A stretch of DNA of 36,134 nucleotides from Lysobacterales bacterium (GTDB lineage: Bacteria; Pseudomonadota; Gammaproteobacteria; Xanthomonadales; Rhodanobacteraceae). The position numbers and the translations under genes are program-made. Of this stretch, positions 23,157-29,937 are shown in pieces; within the stretch, counting starts at the first letter, position 1; every line of letters starts with the position of its first letter. A model generated the notes under the pieces. The model was given only the letters and a program-made list of their open reading frames with translations, had not been told where the DNA came from and made no database searches. The stretch lies in contig JAATFF010000095.1 of assembly GCA_015655335.1 (NCBI GenBank), positions 1-36,134 on the forward strand, in the 5' to 3' direction.

Positions 23157-23966
23157 ATGAGCACGCTACCAAGCCTCTACATATCGCACGGTTCACCCAT
23201 GACCGCCCTGGACCCAGGGCAGGTCGGCAAGCGTTTGGCTGAGCTTGCCGCAGCGCTGCCTCGGCCCAAGGCCGTCGTGATCGCCACGGCACACTGGCTA
23301 GCGCACAAACCGACCGTGGGCGGTGCAGCGCAACCGGAAACCATCCATGATTTCTATGGTTTTCCGCTCGAGCTTTTCGAGATTCAGTATCCAGCGCCTG
23401 GAGCGCCCGCTGTCTCGGCACACGTCATGCAGTCGCTCGAACGGGCAGGTCTCTCACCCGCACTCGACGCCACCTACGGTCTGGATCATGGGGCTTGGGT
23501 TCCGCTGCGCCTTATGTATCCGCAGGCGGATATTCCCGTGGTCCCTTTATCGATTCAGCCCAACCTTGGACCGGCGCATCAATACGCCGTTGGACAGGCA
23601 CTTGCACCGCTGCGCGACGAAGGTGTGCTGATCATCGGTTCGGGCAGCATCACGCATAACCTGCACGACTTCCGCGCCGGCTATAGCGAGGAACGCGAAG
23701 CGCCTTACGTGCGTCCGTTTATCGAATGGATCGAACAGAAACTCACGACAGGTGACGTCGACGCCCTGCTCGACTACCGCAGCCATGCGCCGTACGCCGA
23801 ACGCGCCCATCCCACCGACGAACACCTGCTGCCGTTTTACGTGGCGCTGGGTGCGGCCGGCAAACACCCGAAGGCTCAGCGCATCGACGCAGGCGTCGAT
23901 CTTGGCTTCCTGGCGATGGACATCTATCGCTTCGACGAGCAAAAAGCCGTCGTCACTGCACAATGA
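23157..23966 (+). CDS. DODA-type extradiol ring-opening dioxygenase (YgiD-like)
   Basis: LigB/4,5-DOPA-dioxygenase family, 269 residues. The metal-binding histidines are visible in YISHGSPM near residue 10, ATAHWLAHKP, LDHGAWVP and GSGSITHNLHDF. The size and these motifs match YgiD/DodA-type proteins, which cleave catechols such as DOPA; the true substrate is unknown. The start ATG at 23157 has no ribosome-binding site and follows a perfect hairpin. Its tail overlaps the convergent cupredoxin gene by 14 bp. Confidence 0.9.
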   Translation: MSTLPSLYISHGSPMTALDPGQVGKRLAELAAALPRPKAVVIATAHWLAHKPTVGGAAQPETIHDFYGFPLELFEIQYPAPGAPAVSAHVMQSLERAGLSPALDATYGLDHGAWVPLRLMYPQADIPVVPLSIQPNLGPAHQYAVGQALAPLRDEGVLIIGSGSITHNLHDFRAGYSEEREAPYVRPFIEWIEQKLTTGDVDALLDYRSHAPYAERAHPTDEHLLPFYVALGAAGKHPKAQRIDAGVDLGFLAMDIYRFDEQKAVVTAQ

Positions 23967-24315
23967 TGGTGCCCACCATCATGGGATGGATCGAGCAGTA
24001 ATAGGTATAGGTTCCCGGCTTGGAAAACGTGACGCCATAAGAGTCGCTGGTGTCCAGCGCCTTGGACGAAGCAAACAACGAACCTGCGCTGGTCACGACA
24101 TGCGGCTCCTCGTCGCGATTGGTCCACACCACGTGGGCGCCTTGCGGCACGGTAAGCGCTTTCGGCGCGAAGGCGAAGTTGCGTATATCGACCTGATAAA
24201 CCTTCACGCCCTTCGGCGGCGAAGCATCGGCGGCGACGGCGCTGCGATCCATGCCGCACAACGCCACCATCACCATCAGCGTGCACACCGCACGTAGTGC
24301 CGCAACAGCGGTCAT
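23953..24315 (-). CDS. Exported cupredoxin (type 1 copper protein)
   Basis: Small periplasmic copper protein, 120 residues. A signal peptide ends near AVA (about residue 29). The cupredoxin fold shows His72 in EEPHVV and the Cys107-x-x-His110-x-x-Met cluster in YYCSIHPMMVG, the full ligand set for a type 1 (amicyanin/plastocyanin-like) site. It could pass electrons or bind copper. The ATG overlaps the stop of the metallophosphoesterase gene (ATGA), so translation is coupled and the two form an operon. Upstream in-frame codons are inside that gene. The operon is divergent from an ECF sigma factor (see findings). Confidence 0.92.
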   Translation of the reverse strand: MTAVAALRAVCTLMVMVALCGMDRSAVAADASPPKGVKVYQVDIRNFAFAPKALTVPQGAHVVWTNRDEEPHVVTSAGSLFASSKALDTSDSYGVTFSKPGTYTYYCSIHPMMVGTIIVQ

Positions 24316-25253
24316 GACAGCACCTCGTCGGTAACCGCCAACGCATCGACACCACGCACATGCCGCACATCGCGAATGCCCAGGTAACGATGCAACGCAT
24401 CCGCCGTCACGCTTTGCAAAGGTCCAGGTCCCGGCCCCACGCCCGGCGGCGGCTGCGGATAGGCGGTCGAGCGCGCGGTGTAGAACGTGATGGTTCCCTC
24501 CACTTTCTGCTGAATCTGGTGGATATGCCCATTCAACACACTCACCGAGCCGAAGCGCCGCAAATAACTCAATGCTTCGGCGCTGTCGTCCGTGCCCCAA
24601 CCCCAGGATGGATACAGCGGCCATAGCGGCATGTGCGCGAAGACCACTAACGGCGTGTCCGGCGACAGACCGGCGAGATCGTTCTTGAGCCACGCCAGCT
24701 GATCGACCCCCAACGAACCCAGGCCGCCGGCACGAAGGTTGAGTACGTTGATCAAGCCGACGAAATGCACCCCGCCCTGATCGAAGCTGTACCAACCGCC
24801 CGCCTGTTGCCGCTCGCCGAAGCGACGGAAAAATTCGGCGCCGTTGTCGCCGATAACGTCATGTTCGCCTGGCACGTAAAAAGTGCGGCCGACGTGGGCC
24901 TCTTGCATCAGCCCAGAGAGGGTGTCGAACTCCTCGGGCTTGGAAAGATGCGTCAGATCGCCCGTATGCAGCACAAAGGCCGGACGACTCCCCTGGGCAT
25001 TGATCAACGCCAACGACTGACGCAGCGTAGCTGCCACATCCATGTTCGGCGCTTTGTGGAAGCCGATATGCGAATCGCTGATCTGCACAAAGCTGAAACT
25101 GGCGTCTTTGGCGGTGCCAGACGTGCCAGCGCCTAGTGGCTGCGCGTGCAGCACGCCGCTCTTCATCAGCCACAGGGTGCCGGCTCCGGCCCAGGCCATG
25201 CATTTGAGGAACTGGCGCCGGCCGCCGGCCGGATGGTCATGGATGTCTTGCAT
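24312..25253 (-). CDS. Tat-exported calcineurin-like metallophosphoesterase
   Basis: Dinuclear-metal phosphoesterase of 313 residues. The N-terminus carries GGRRQFLK (Arg12-Arg13) followed by a hydrophobic stretch, a twin-arginine export signal, so it should fold and load metal in the cytoplasm before export. Metal ligands: Asp60-x-His62 (SDSHIG), Asp99 (HTGDL), the GEHD segment at 129-132 (the family usually has GNHD), His207 (FAHMPLW) and GHIH at 242-245. The substrate is unknown. Its stop overlaps the cupredoxin start. It is transcribed away from the ECF sigma gene from a GGAATA-N16-GGTAGT element. Confidence 0.92.
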   Translation of the reverse strand: MQDIHDHPAGGRRQFLKCMAWAGAGTLWLMKSGVLHAQPLGAGTSGTAKDASFSFVQISDSHIGFHKAPNMDVAATLRQSLALINAQGSRPAFVLHTGDLTHLSKPEEFDTLSGLMQEAHVGRTFYVPGEHDVIGDNGAEFFRRFGERQQAGGWYSFDQGGVHFVGLINVLNLRAGGLGSLGVDQLAWLKNDLAGLSPDTPLVVFAHMPLWPLYPSWGWGTDDSAEALSYLRRFGSVSVLNGHIHQIQQKVEGTITFYTARSTAYPQPPPGVGPGPGPLQSVTADALHRYLGIRDVRHVRGVDALAVTDEVLS

Positions 25254-25300
25254 GCTCGGTTACTCCATTCGGGTGGAGCGGACGCTCCGCTCTCCTTTGC

Positions 25301-25328
25301 ACTACCGGCCTTTCCATCGGCCTATTCC
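25301..25328 (-). promoter_or_regulatory. ECF-type promoter of the phosphoesterase-cupredoxin operon
   Basis: On the minus strand GGAATA (plus 25323-25328) and GGTAGT (plus 25301-25306) are separated by exactly 16 bp. This is the same element and spacing as the plus-strand promoter at 25344-25371. Transcription would start about 41 nt before the phosphoesterase ATG. A GAGCGGA-CGC-TCCGCTC hairpin (25276-25292) lies in the leader. Confidence 0.6.
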
Positions 25329-25343
25329 GGCTTTTGTGCCGAG

Positions 25344-25371
25344 GGAATAAAGTCGCGGCAACAGCGGTAAT
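25344..25371 (+). promoter_or_regulatory. ECF-type autoregulated promoter of the sigma factor gene
   Basis: GGAATA (25344-25349), 16 bp, GGTAAT (25366-25371). A GGAA-type -35 and a non-TATAAT -10 at this spacing are usual for ECF sigma factors. A start point near 25378 would make the ATG at 25379 leaderless, or favour the ATG at 25400. Confidence 0.6.
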
Positions 25372-25378
25372 ACTTTTT

Positions 25379-25951
25379 ATGCCAGCTGACTTTCACAACA
25401 TGGCGCCGGACCCACACGTCATCGGCAGCACACGTTTCGAGGAACGCGTGCTGCCGCATCTGGACGCGGCCTATAACCTTGCGCGCTGGCTGACCCGCGA
25501 CGACACGGATGCGCAGGATGTGGTGCAAGAAGCGATGCTGCGCGCGTTTCGCTACTTCAACAGTTTTCACGGTGGCGATGCGCGCATCTGGCTGCTCGCC
25601 ATCGTGCGCAATACCTATTATTCGCTGCGCACGAAGACACCGCCGGACAGCATGCATGAGGCATTCGACGACGACGTCCACACGATCACCGACGACCAAC
25701 CCACGCCCGAAGCTCGCGCGCTACTGGCGTTGGATGTGGGATCACTACAAATGGCGCTGGAAAACCTGCCGCACCCGCTGCGTGAAGCGATCGTGCTACG
25801 CGAGCTCGAAGAATGCTCGTATAAGGAAATCGCCGCGATCACCGGGCAGAAGATCGGAACGGTCATGTCGCGACTCGCCCGCGCGCGCGAACGCCTGAAA
25901 GCCGAGCTGACCCGCCATTCCACGGAGGCACGCCGTCATGATGTGCAATGA
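25379..25951 (+). CDS. ECF-family RNA polymerase sigma factor
   Basis: Sigma-70 family ECF factor, 190 residues. Region 2 (about 30-95) holds AYNLARWLTRDDTDAQDVVQEAMLRAFRYF and WLLAIVRNTYY. Region 4 (about 130-180) holds LPHPLREAIVLRELEECSYKEIAAITGQKIGTVMSRLARARERLK, a clear helix-turn-helix. There is no region 1 or 3, as expected for ECF. The start at 25379 is uncertain; ATG 25400 (MAPDPHV) is an alternative. The anti-sigma gene overlaps its stop by 14 bp. A GGAATA-N16-GGTAAT element lies just upstream. It would direct RNA polymerase to the paired promoters when released by the anti-sigma factor. Confidence 0.93.
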   Translation: MPADFHNMAPDPHVIGSTRFEERVLPHLDAAYNLARWLTRDDTDAQDVVQEAMLRAFRYFNSFHGGDARIWLLAIVRNTYYSLRTKTPPDSMHEAFDDDVHTITDDQPTPEARALLALDVGSLQMALENLPHPLREAIVLRELEECSYKEIAAITGQKIGTVMSRLARARERLKAELTRHSTEARRHDVQ

Positions 25952-26720
25952 CGCCAGGCTGCTCCTGCACGCTTATATCGACGACGAGTTGGACGCTGCG
26001 CAAAGCGTGGCGATCACTCGGCACATGCAAGGCTGCGCCAGCTGCGCGGCTCAATACGCCAATTACACTCAGCTGCACAAGGCGCTGACGCAACCGTCGC
26101 TTTACCGGCGCGCACCGAATGCGTTGCGCGAACAGTGGTCGACAGCGAAGCCAGCGATTGCCTCTCCCGTACGCGTCGCGACGTCGCGTCGCGCGCCGAT
26201 CGCCTTCGCGATGGCCGCGGGTTTCGCAGCCGCCATGCTATTGGCCACATCGTTGTGGGTCTATACGTCCTCGCCGCGCAGCAGCGACACGAACCAGCTC
26301 ATCAACGATGCAGTATCCAGCCATATCCGCTCCATGCAGCCGCAGCATCTGATGGATGTCGTCTCCACCGATCAACACACGGTGAAACCGTGGTTCGATG
26401 GCAAGCTCGACTTTGCGCCTCGGGTGAAAGATCTAGCCAGCGAAGGTTTCCCGTTAGTGGGCGGGCGACTCGATGCACTTGATGGGCATAGCGTGGCCGC
26501 GCTGATCTACAAACGGCGGCTGCACGTGATCAATCTGTATCAATGGCCGGTGTCGTCCAGCGCTTCGCCGCCGGATACAACGTTGTGGCGTGGCTACGCG
26601 GTCATCCGCTGGACTTCCAGGGACATGCGCTACGTTGCCGTATCCGACGTCAACGAAAGTGAATTGCAGCAGTTCGTGCTCGCGTTTCAAGACGATGCGG
26701 CGACACCGCCCATGCGCTGA
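25938..26720 (+). CDS. Transmembrane zinc-finger anti-sigma factor
   Basis: Anti-sigma factor of 260 residues. The cytoplasmic N-terminal ZAS domain contains His29-x3-Cys33-x2-Cys36 (RHMQGCASC), with an upstream Cys3, which can bind zinc and hold the sigma factor. One membrane helix at about 88-109 (IAFAMAAGFAAAMLLATSLWVY) follows. The remaining ~150 residues are periplasmic and could sense the signal. Its start overlaps the sigma gene by 14 bp, so the two proteins are made together. A redox- or metal-sensing role is plausible from the cysteine motif but not shown. Convergent with the YkgJ-like gene, 7 bp apart. Confidence 0.9.
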   Translation: MMCNDARLLLHAYIDDELDAAQSVAITRHMQGCASCAAQYANYTQLHKALTQPSLYRRAPNALREQWSTAKPAIASPVRVATSRRAPIAFAMAAGFAAAMLLATSLWVYTSSPRSSDTNQLINDAVSSHIRSMQPQHLMDVVSTDQHTVKPWFDGKLDFAPRVKDLASEGFPLVGGRLDALDGHSVAALIYKRRLHVINLYQWPVSSSASPPDTTLWRGYAVIRWTSRDMRYVAVSDVNESELQQFVLAFQDDAATPPMR

Positions 26721-26727
26721 TCGGGAC

Positions 26728-27099
26728 TCAGGAATCTGCTAGCGCGCGTGGCAAGTCGGACCAATCTTGCGACGTCAGTGGCAGCATGCCATGAGCGATA
26801 CGCGCTCTATCGCATTGAGAATTCGGTATCCCCGATTCCCACGACGGCTGCACTTCACGACACACGGAAGGACGCTGCGCATAGATACCGCAGTGCACGT
26901 CATGACCGACCGCGCCTTCCAATGCCACGCAGCGCGGACGGGACGCCTGCGTACCGCGCATGACCAGGCGATGCGGATCCAGTTTTTCAGTGAGTGCCGG
27001 CGGCACCTCGCCGCCCATGGCGACATCGGCTTCCGACCAATGGAAGGCGACGCGAAAATGGGCACAACAGGCGCCGCAGCGCAAACACGGATGGGCCAT
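26728..27099 (-). CDS. YkgJ-family cysteine-cluster protein
   Basis: 123 residues. The N-terminal motif PCLRCGACC (Cys-x2-Cys-x2-Cys-Cys) and later cysteines in RPRCVALEG, VHCGIY, PSVCREV and SQCDRA match the YkgJ/UPF0153 family (CxxCxxCC), thought to bind zinc or an iron-sulfur cluster. The family's function is unknown. It lies 9 bp downstream of the YpfJ-like gene on the same strand, so both may be co-transcribed. Confidence 0.88.
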   Translation of the reverse strand: MAHPCLRCGACCAHFRVAFHWSEADVAMGGEVPPALTEKLDPHRLVMRGTQASRPRCVALEGAVGHDVHCGIYAQRPSVCREVQPSWESGIPNSQCDRARIAHGMLPLTSQDWSDLPRALADS

Positions 27100-27108
27100 A
27101 AGGCTCGT

Positions 27109-27972
27109 TCACACCGGACCGCTAAACGTATTGCATTGTTGAATGTCGCCGCTCTGCAATCCGGTCTTGAACCACTTCACGCGCTGCGCCGACGTGCCAT
27201 GCGTAAACGAATCGGGCACCACAGTACCGCGCGCCTCGCGTTGCAAGGTGTCGTCGCCGATCTGGCTGGCCGCATTGAGCGCCGATTCCACATCGCCCGG
27301 CTGCAGCCATTGCAGACGTTGCTGCGTGCGGTTTGCCCACACGCCGGCAAAGCAATCGGCTTGCAATTCCTGCCGCACCGATAGGCCATCGGCGCCTTCC
27401 ATCGGCGCGCCCTGGCGCTGCAGCTGGCTCACTTTGGCGAATATGCCAAGCTGATTTTGCACGTGGTGGCCAACCTCATGCGCAATGACGTAAGCGCGCG
27501 CGAAATCGCCACTGGAATGAAAACGCGTGTCCAGTTCCCGGAAAAAATCCAGATCCAGATAAACCTTCTGATCGCCGGGGCAATAGAAAGGCCCGACCGC
27601 TGTGGATGCGGCGCCGCAAGCGGTGTTTACGCCGCCGCTGAAGAGCTCCAGCTTGGGATCGGCATACGTACGACCCATGCTGTTGAAGATGTCGCCCCAG
27701 GTCGTTTCGGTCGAGCCGAGGATCTTCTCGACAAACAACTTTTGCTGCGGATCCACCTGTGCCGGCTGACTGTTGGGCGCATAGGCACCCGGCTGATTGC
27801 TGCCCTGATCCAGCAGCGCCATCGGGTTCTTAAAAAAGATCCAGCCCAGCAGGGCCATGATCAGCAGGCCGCCAATACCGAGACGCCCGCCACCGCCGAA
27901 ACGAGGGCCGCCACCACCACTGCCGCTGTCGACCTCGACGTTCTGACTCTGCTCGCCTTTCTGCCAGTCCAT
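27109..27972 (-). CDS. ypfJ: YpfJ-type neutral zinc metallopeptidase
   Basis: Membrane-anchored putative zinc peptidase, 287 residues. A Gly-rich N-terminal segment is followed by one membrane helix at about 32-48 (GIGGLLIMALLGWIFF). The catalytic motif HEVGH is at 165-169, with downstream ELQADCFAGVWA as the third-ligand region. The YpfJ signature ACGAASTAVGPFYCPGDQKVYLD is present. The start MDWQKG at 27972 follows GGGGGA; an upstream in-frame ATG in the divergent MAPEG gene is not used. Substrates are unknown. Divergent from MAPEG and followed by the YkgJ-like gene. Confidence 0.93.
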   Translation of the reverse strand: MDWQKGEQSQNVEVDSGSGGGGPRFGGGGRLGIGGLLIMALLGWIFFKNPMALLDQGSNQPGAYAPNSQPAQVDPQQKLFVEKILGSTETTWGDIFNSMGRTYADPKLELFSGGVNTACGAASTAVGPFYCPGDQKVYLDLDFFRELDTRFHSSGDFARAYVIAHEVGHHVQNQLGIFAKVSQLQRQGAPMEGADGLSVRQELQADCFAGVWANRTQQRLQWLQPGDVESALNAASQIGDDTLQREARGTVVPDSFTHGTSAQRVKWFKTGLQSGDIQQCNTFSGPV

Positions 27973-28081
27973 AAATCCCCCGACGTGCGCGTGGTCAAGT
28001 GTCGGCCGGCCCCTCCGGCCATCCCCCACAGCATGGCACCAAAAAGCTACAGTGGCATCTCCTGCCCGTATGAGCGCACCC

Positions 28082-28477
28082 ATGATTCAGAATCTGCCCG
28101 CCCTGGTTACCCTGCTGACGGTCTTGCTGCAATTCGGCACCATGTACGCGGTGGGCAAGGCGAGGGGGAAGTATGGCATCGAAGCCCCGGCTATCGCGGG
28201 ACATCCCGCGTTCGAGCGCGCTTATCGTGTGCAGATGAACACGCTGGAAAGCACTGTGATGTTCCTGCCCTTGCTATGGCTGGCGGCGCATTATGGTTAC
28301 GTCTTGTGGGCAGGTATCGCGGGCTTGGCTTGGATCGTAGGTCGGGTCTGGTATGCGCTGGCCTACCTGCGCGATGCCAGCAAGCGCGGACCCGGATACA
28401 TGATCGGCCTGGCCGGCTGGGCGGCCTTGTTGGTGATGGCTATGCTGGGACTCGGCCGCGCGATGTTGACGGCCTGA
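28082..28477 (+). CDS. MAPEG-family membrane protein
   Basis: 131 residues with about four membrane helices. The segment HPAFERAYRVQMNTLESTVMFLPLLW, containing the R-x-x-N-x-x-E pattern, is the MAPEG signature (microsomal-type glutathione transferases and relatives). The C-terminal GRVWYALAYLRDASKRGPGYMIG also fits. It may use glutathione, which fits the gor gene elsewhere in the window, but the substrate is unknown. ATG 28070 is an alternative start. Followed 14 bp later by a CPBP gene on the same strand. Confidence 0.87.
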   Translation: MIQNLPALVTLLTVLLQFGTMYAVGKARGKYGIEAPAIAGHPAFERAYRVQMNTLESTVMFLPLLWLAAHYGYVLWAGIAGLAWIVGRVWYALAYLRDASKRGPGYMIGLAGWAALLVMAMLGLGRAMLTA

Positions 28478-28491
28478 AGCGACCACGCATC

Positions 28492-29307
28492 ATGGCGGCT
28501 TGGCCGATCAAACCGGGTGAGCCGGCAACGCCCTCACCCCCTGAAGACGCGGTGCGAGCACCGGGCGTGCTGTATGCACTGGGCCTAATCCTGCTTTACT
28601 TCCTGCTGCAGTTGGCGGCTGGGGCATTGGTCAGCTTTGCGGCCAGCGTGTTTGAAAGATTTCGCCATCCTGATCTCTCACATGCCGAGGTACAACAGCA
28701 TGTGATGAACTGGCTGCAGCGTCCCGACAGCAACGCATTACTGGTCATCATCGCATTGCCGCTGATCGCACTGATGATGCTGATCATGGTTCGCCGCGCG
28801 TGGCCCGTTTTATGGCTGCTGCCACGACCGCCCGGCTTTGGACTGACCGCACCCATTGCAGCGAATTGGTATGCACTGGGTTTGCTGGTTGGATTGGTGA
28901 TGCCGCCGCTGGGAGGCATTCTCACGCAGTGGTTGGCGCACGGGCATGAAGTCACGCAGAACGTCGAGGAACTCAGCCGACACGCCTCAAGCAATCTGCG
29001 GCTACCGCTAGCGATGGTCGCCGTTAGCGTAGGCCCCATGATTGAGGAACTACTGTTTCGCGGCGTACTGCTCTCCGCGCTGATGCGCCGCCTGTCGACC
29101 GGTTTATCGGTCACGATTTGCGCCGTATTGTTCGGCGTCGTTCACTTGGGCGGCCTGGATTTTGAGTGGTATGCGCTGCCCAATCTGATTTTGCTCGCTG
29201 CCGCATTGTGCTGGTTGCGATTGAAATCAGCTTCGTTATGGCCGGCGATCCTTGCGCACAGCATTTACAACCTGTTTGCGCTTATCGCTTTGTTCGCGGC
29301 CACGTGA
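28492..29307 (+). CDS. CPBP-family intramembrane protease
   Basis: 271 residues with several membrane helices. The CPBP (Abi, CAAX protease) core shows the EE-x-x-F-R motif at 185-190 (EELLFRGVLL), a second histidine motif FGVVHLGGLDF and the C-terminal LAHSIYN. Other family members are intramembrane metal-independent glutamic proteases or bacteriocin-resistance factors; the target here is unknown. Shares strand and close spacing (14 bp) with the MAPEG gene. Its end is 4 bp from the convergent maf gene. Confidence 0.87.
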   Translation: MAAWPIKPGEPATPSPPEDAVRAPGVLYALGLILLYFLLQLAAGALVSFAASVFERFRHPDLSHAEVQQHVMNWLQRPDSNALLVIIALPLIALMMLIMVRRAWPVLWLLPRPPGFGLTAPIAANWYALGLLVGLVMPPLGGILTQWLAHGHEVTQNVEELSRHASSNLRLPLAMVAVSVGPMIEELLFRGVLLSALMRRLSTGLSVTICAVLFGVVHLGGLDFEWYALPNLILLAAALCWLRLKSASLWPAILAHSIYNLFALIALFAAT

Positions 29308-29311
29308 TCCG

Positions 29312-29890
29312 TTAGCCAAACGCGATTCCAAAGTTTCCTAGCAAGCGCGCCGTCTCGAACACCGGTAACCCCATCACGCCGGAATAACTGCCTTCAAGGT
29401 GTTCGATCAGCGCCGCACCGCGCCCCTGGATAGCGTACGCACCGGCCTTGCCGAACGGTTCACCGCTAGCGACGTAAGCCGCAATAGTGGCTTCATCGAG
29501 TGTCGCAAAACGCACTTGCGAGACACAGATATCGCTCAACTCATGAGCAGCGCTCACCAGCCATACCGCCGAAATAACTTCGTGCGTGCGGCCGGAAAGA
29601 CGCCGCAACATCGCGGCGGCATCCATAGCATGGCTGGGCTTGCCGAAAACATCACCATCCAGCACCACCTCGGTGTCCGCGCCGAGCACGACAACGTTGC
29701 CGCCACCCGTTGCATCAAGCGACGCAAGACCCGCACGCGCCTTGTCACGCGCAACACGATGAACATAATCCTGAGGCGACTCGTCGGCACCACGCTGCTC
29801 GGGCACATCCACATCGAGCACGGAAAACGTGGCGCCAAGTTGCCCCAGCAGCTCACGTCGACGCGGCGACTGCGAGGCTAAATAAAGCAT
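29312..29890 (-). CDS. maf: Maf-family nucleotide pyrophosphatase (YhdE type)
   Basis: Hydrolyses dTTP/UTP-like or modified NTPs to monophosphates; 192 residues. The motifs [14 protein letters not shown] at the start, [34 protein letters not shown] and [11 protein letters not shown] are Maf signatures. The sequence resembles E. coli YhdE more than YceF. It is the last gene of the rsfS-rlmH...maf series, separated from rlmH by a GNAT and a diguanylate cyclase gene. Only 47 bp separate it from the cyclase. The rng gene often found after maf is not here; a convergent CPBP gene follows. Confidence 0.95.
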   Translation of the reverse strand: MLYLASQSPRRRELLGQLGATFSVLDVDVPEQRGADESPQDYVHRVARDKARAGLASLDATGGGNVVVLGADTEVVLDGDVFGKPSHAMDAAAMLRRLSGRTHEVISAVWLVSAAHELSDICVSQVRFATLDEATIAAYVASGEPFGKAGAYAIQGRGAALIEHLEGSYSGVMGLPVFETARLLGNFGIAFG

Positions 29891-29937
29891 GGATTGCTCT
29901 CGTTAGGGTGTTGGAGGCAAGCATAGCGGTTGGCGTA

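Noticed and set aside
27457-28491. Upstream part of the long plus-strand frame leading into the CPBP gene
   Set aside because: It overlaps the YpfJ-type peptidase and the MAPEG gene in other frames; the CPBP protein starts at 28492.
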